Shown: in pieces, positions 5,273 to 6,044 of the stretch | Layout: every line of letters starts with the position of its first letter | Numbering within the stretch: position 1 is the first letter of the stretch | Assembly: GCA_017484235.1 (NCBI GenBank) | Contig: JAFUTM010000434.1 | Coordinates: 1-6,044 of the forward strand | Origin: Selenomonadaceae bacterium | Lineage (GTDB): Bacteria > Bacillota > Negativicutes > Selenomonadales > Selenomonadaceae | Length of the DNA: 6,044 nucleotides | Direction of reading: 5' to 3' | Translations under genes and position numbers: made by a program | The notes under the pieces: generated by a model | What the model was told of the DNA's origin: nothing | The model's database searches: none | The model's input: only the letters and a program-made list of their open reading frames with translations

Positions 5273-6044
5273 TTAAGATTCTTGAGTTACATTTCCAGTA
5301 GTTGGATCAACGGTGTACTTGCTGCCATTTTCGTGATCAGTAACTTCAATTGACGATGATCCTTCATTAAACAACGCATTATGGAGTGCATCAAGATCAA
5401 TGTCAAACACCTTTCCTTCATGATTTATGCTAAAACTGATTGGCGGGTAAAGTGAAAGGCCTTCTTTGCTTACAATAGAATACAGATTAATTAAAAATTC
5501 GTAACGAGTATAATCACCTTTAAGTGGTTTTCTACTAACAACTAAACTGTCTTCTATTGTAAAAGATTTTCCTTTTTGCCATATCACAACCGCGTCAATT
5601 TGATCATAGTGAACGCTATATACGGGTGTTACATTGTTGACGTTATCTTCTGATTTAATCATTGTCATAAACAGCGGTGTGATTGTATCGCCTTTTTTAG
5701 GAACGATAATTTCACGGCTCGGCATAGTATAACCTTCTGTGATTCGTTTTGCACCAAGAATTTTGTATTCTTGATTATTAGGATAGTAAACAACTCTCAA
5801 CGTACATCTTATACCCTTAATCTCAACCGGTATGCCATAAATTGTATATCCTCTCTGAATAACGTTGCCTTCTGCGTTGACCTTGCTATCTACCGATTCC
5901 AAAATTTCCGTATAAACGAAATGTCCATTAAGCGTAGTCCACGTGGTTGGCAATTTAATGGTAACTTTGCCAGTGTTCCAATCACTTTGAATTTTAGTAT
6001 CTTCACCTAAATATATATATTTATCGCAGTTGTTGGCATCATCA
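5273..6044 (-). CDS. C-terminal part of a larger, probably extracellular protein; possibly a clostripain-related (C11) peptidase tail; partial
   Basis: The stop is at 5273-5275 and the frame is open to the right edge, giving 256 residues of a longer protein. The TTG at 5953 is not a credible start. It has no ribosome site, and the 30 codons before it (with YIYLGEDTKIQSDWNTGKV) read as normal protein. No membrane segment or catalytic motif is visible. The chain is beta-rich, with a run of aromatic/hydrophobic alternation: W-TTLNGHFVY, then YTIYGIPVEIKG, LRVVYYP, YKILGAKR, GDTITPLF, PLKGDYTRYEF, ISFSINHEGKV. From memory this order (W..LNG, Y.IPV.LNG, L.V.YD, ..LGAR, GD.I.PL, GDY.Y.F) matches the region after the protease domain in clostripain-like C11 peptidases of gut anaerobes. 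That is an inference that needs the missing N-terminus. It is convergent with smc and shares its terminator region. The promoter lies outside the window. Confidence 0.8.
   Translation of the reverse strand, partial: DDANNCDKYIYLGEDTKIQSDWNTGKVTIKLPTTWTTLNGHFVYTEILESVDSKVNAEGNVIQRGYTIYGIPVEIKGIRCTLRVVYYPNNQEYKILGAKRITEGYTMPSREIIVPKKGDTITPLFMTMIKSEDNVNNVTPVYSVHYDQIDAVVIWQKGKSFTIEDSLVVSRKPLKGDYTRYEFLINLYSIVSKEGLSLYPPISFSINHEGKVFDIDLDALHNALFNEGSSSIEVTDHENGSKYTVDPTTGNVTQES

Noticed and set aside
5951..5953. TTG as the start of the minus-strand gene at the right edge
   Set aside because: There is no Shine-Dalgarno sequence before it, and the frame continues upstream with normal protein sequence to the window end.
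5771..6010. Plus-strand open frame of 79 codons at the right edge
   Set aside because: It lies antisense to the partial minus-strand gene, which is coding-like without interruption through to the edge.

Overview
The window comes from an AT-rich bacterial chromosome, most likely a low-GC Firmicute. Several features point that way: a strong GGAGG ribosome binding site with a TTG start, a full-length SMC of about 1180 residues with bacterial-type motifs, and a two-domain ThrE-type exporter. The SMC N-terminus and its SxxxQNxVDxxL-type Q-loop remind me of Negativicutes (Acidaminococcaceae/Selenomonadaceae-like), but this is an impression from memory and was not tested by a search.

Layout, left to right. 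Positions 1-118 hold no complete gene but are strongly structured. A 13-bp basal stem with a nested hairpin spans 13-89. A second hairpin at 91-106 is followed by a short linker and TCAAC. This looks like the right end, and the 3' part of the guide-RNA (omega-RNA) scaffold, of an IS200/IS605-type tnpB element entering from the left. A short open frame ending at 78 could be the tail of its protein. Positions 170-1528 (minus) encode a fused threonine/serine exporter of the ThrE family. An AT-rich 110-bp divergent intergenic region (1529-1638) carries candidate promoters for both directions and the smc ribosome binding site. Positions 1639-5184 (plus) encode the complete chromosome-segregation ATPase SMC. 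A stem-loop terminator built partly from the smc stop codon (5176-5220) separates it from a convergent minus-strand gene. That gene (5273-6044) runs off the right edge. It is the C-terminal part of a larger, probably extracellular protein, and may be the beta-rich tail of a clostripain-related (C11) peptidase.

The genes do not form an evident pathway. smc stands alone, with divergent and convergent neighbours, and neither rnc nor ftsY is beside it as in many Firmicutes. No CRISPR array, tRNA or rRNA is visible. The most interesting signal is the structured left edge. The rest is mostly ordinary chromosomal content in an unusual arrangement.
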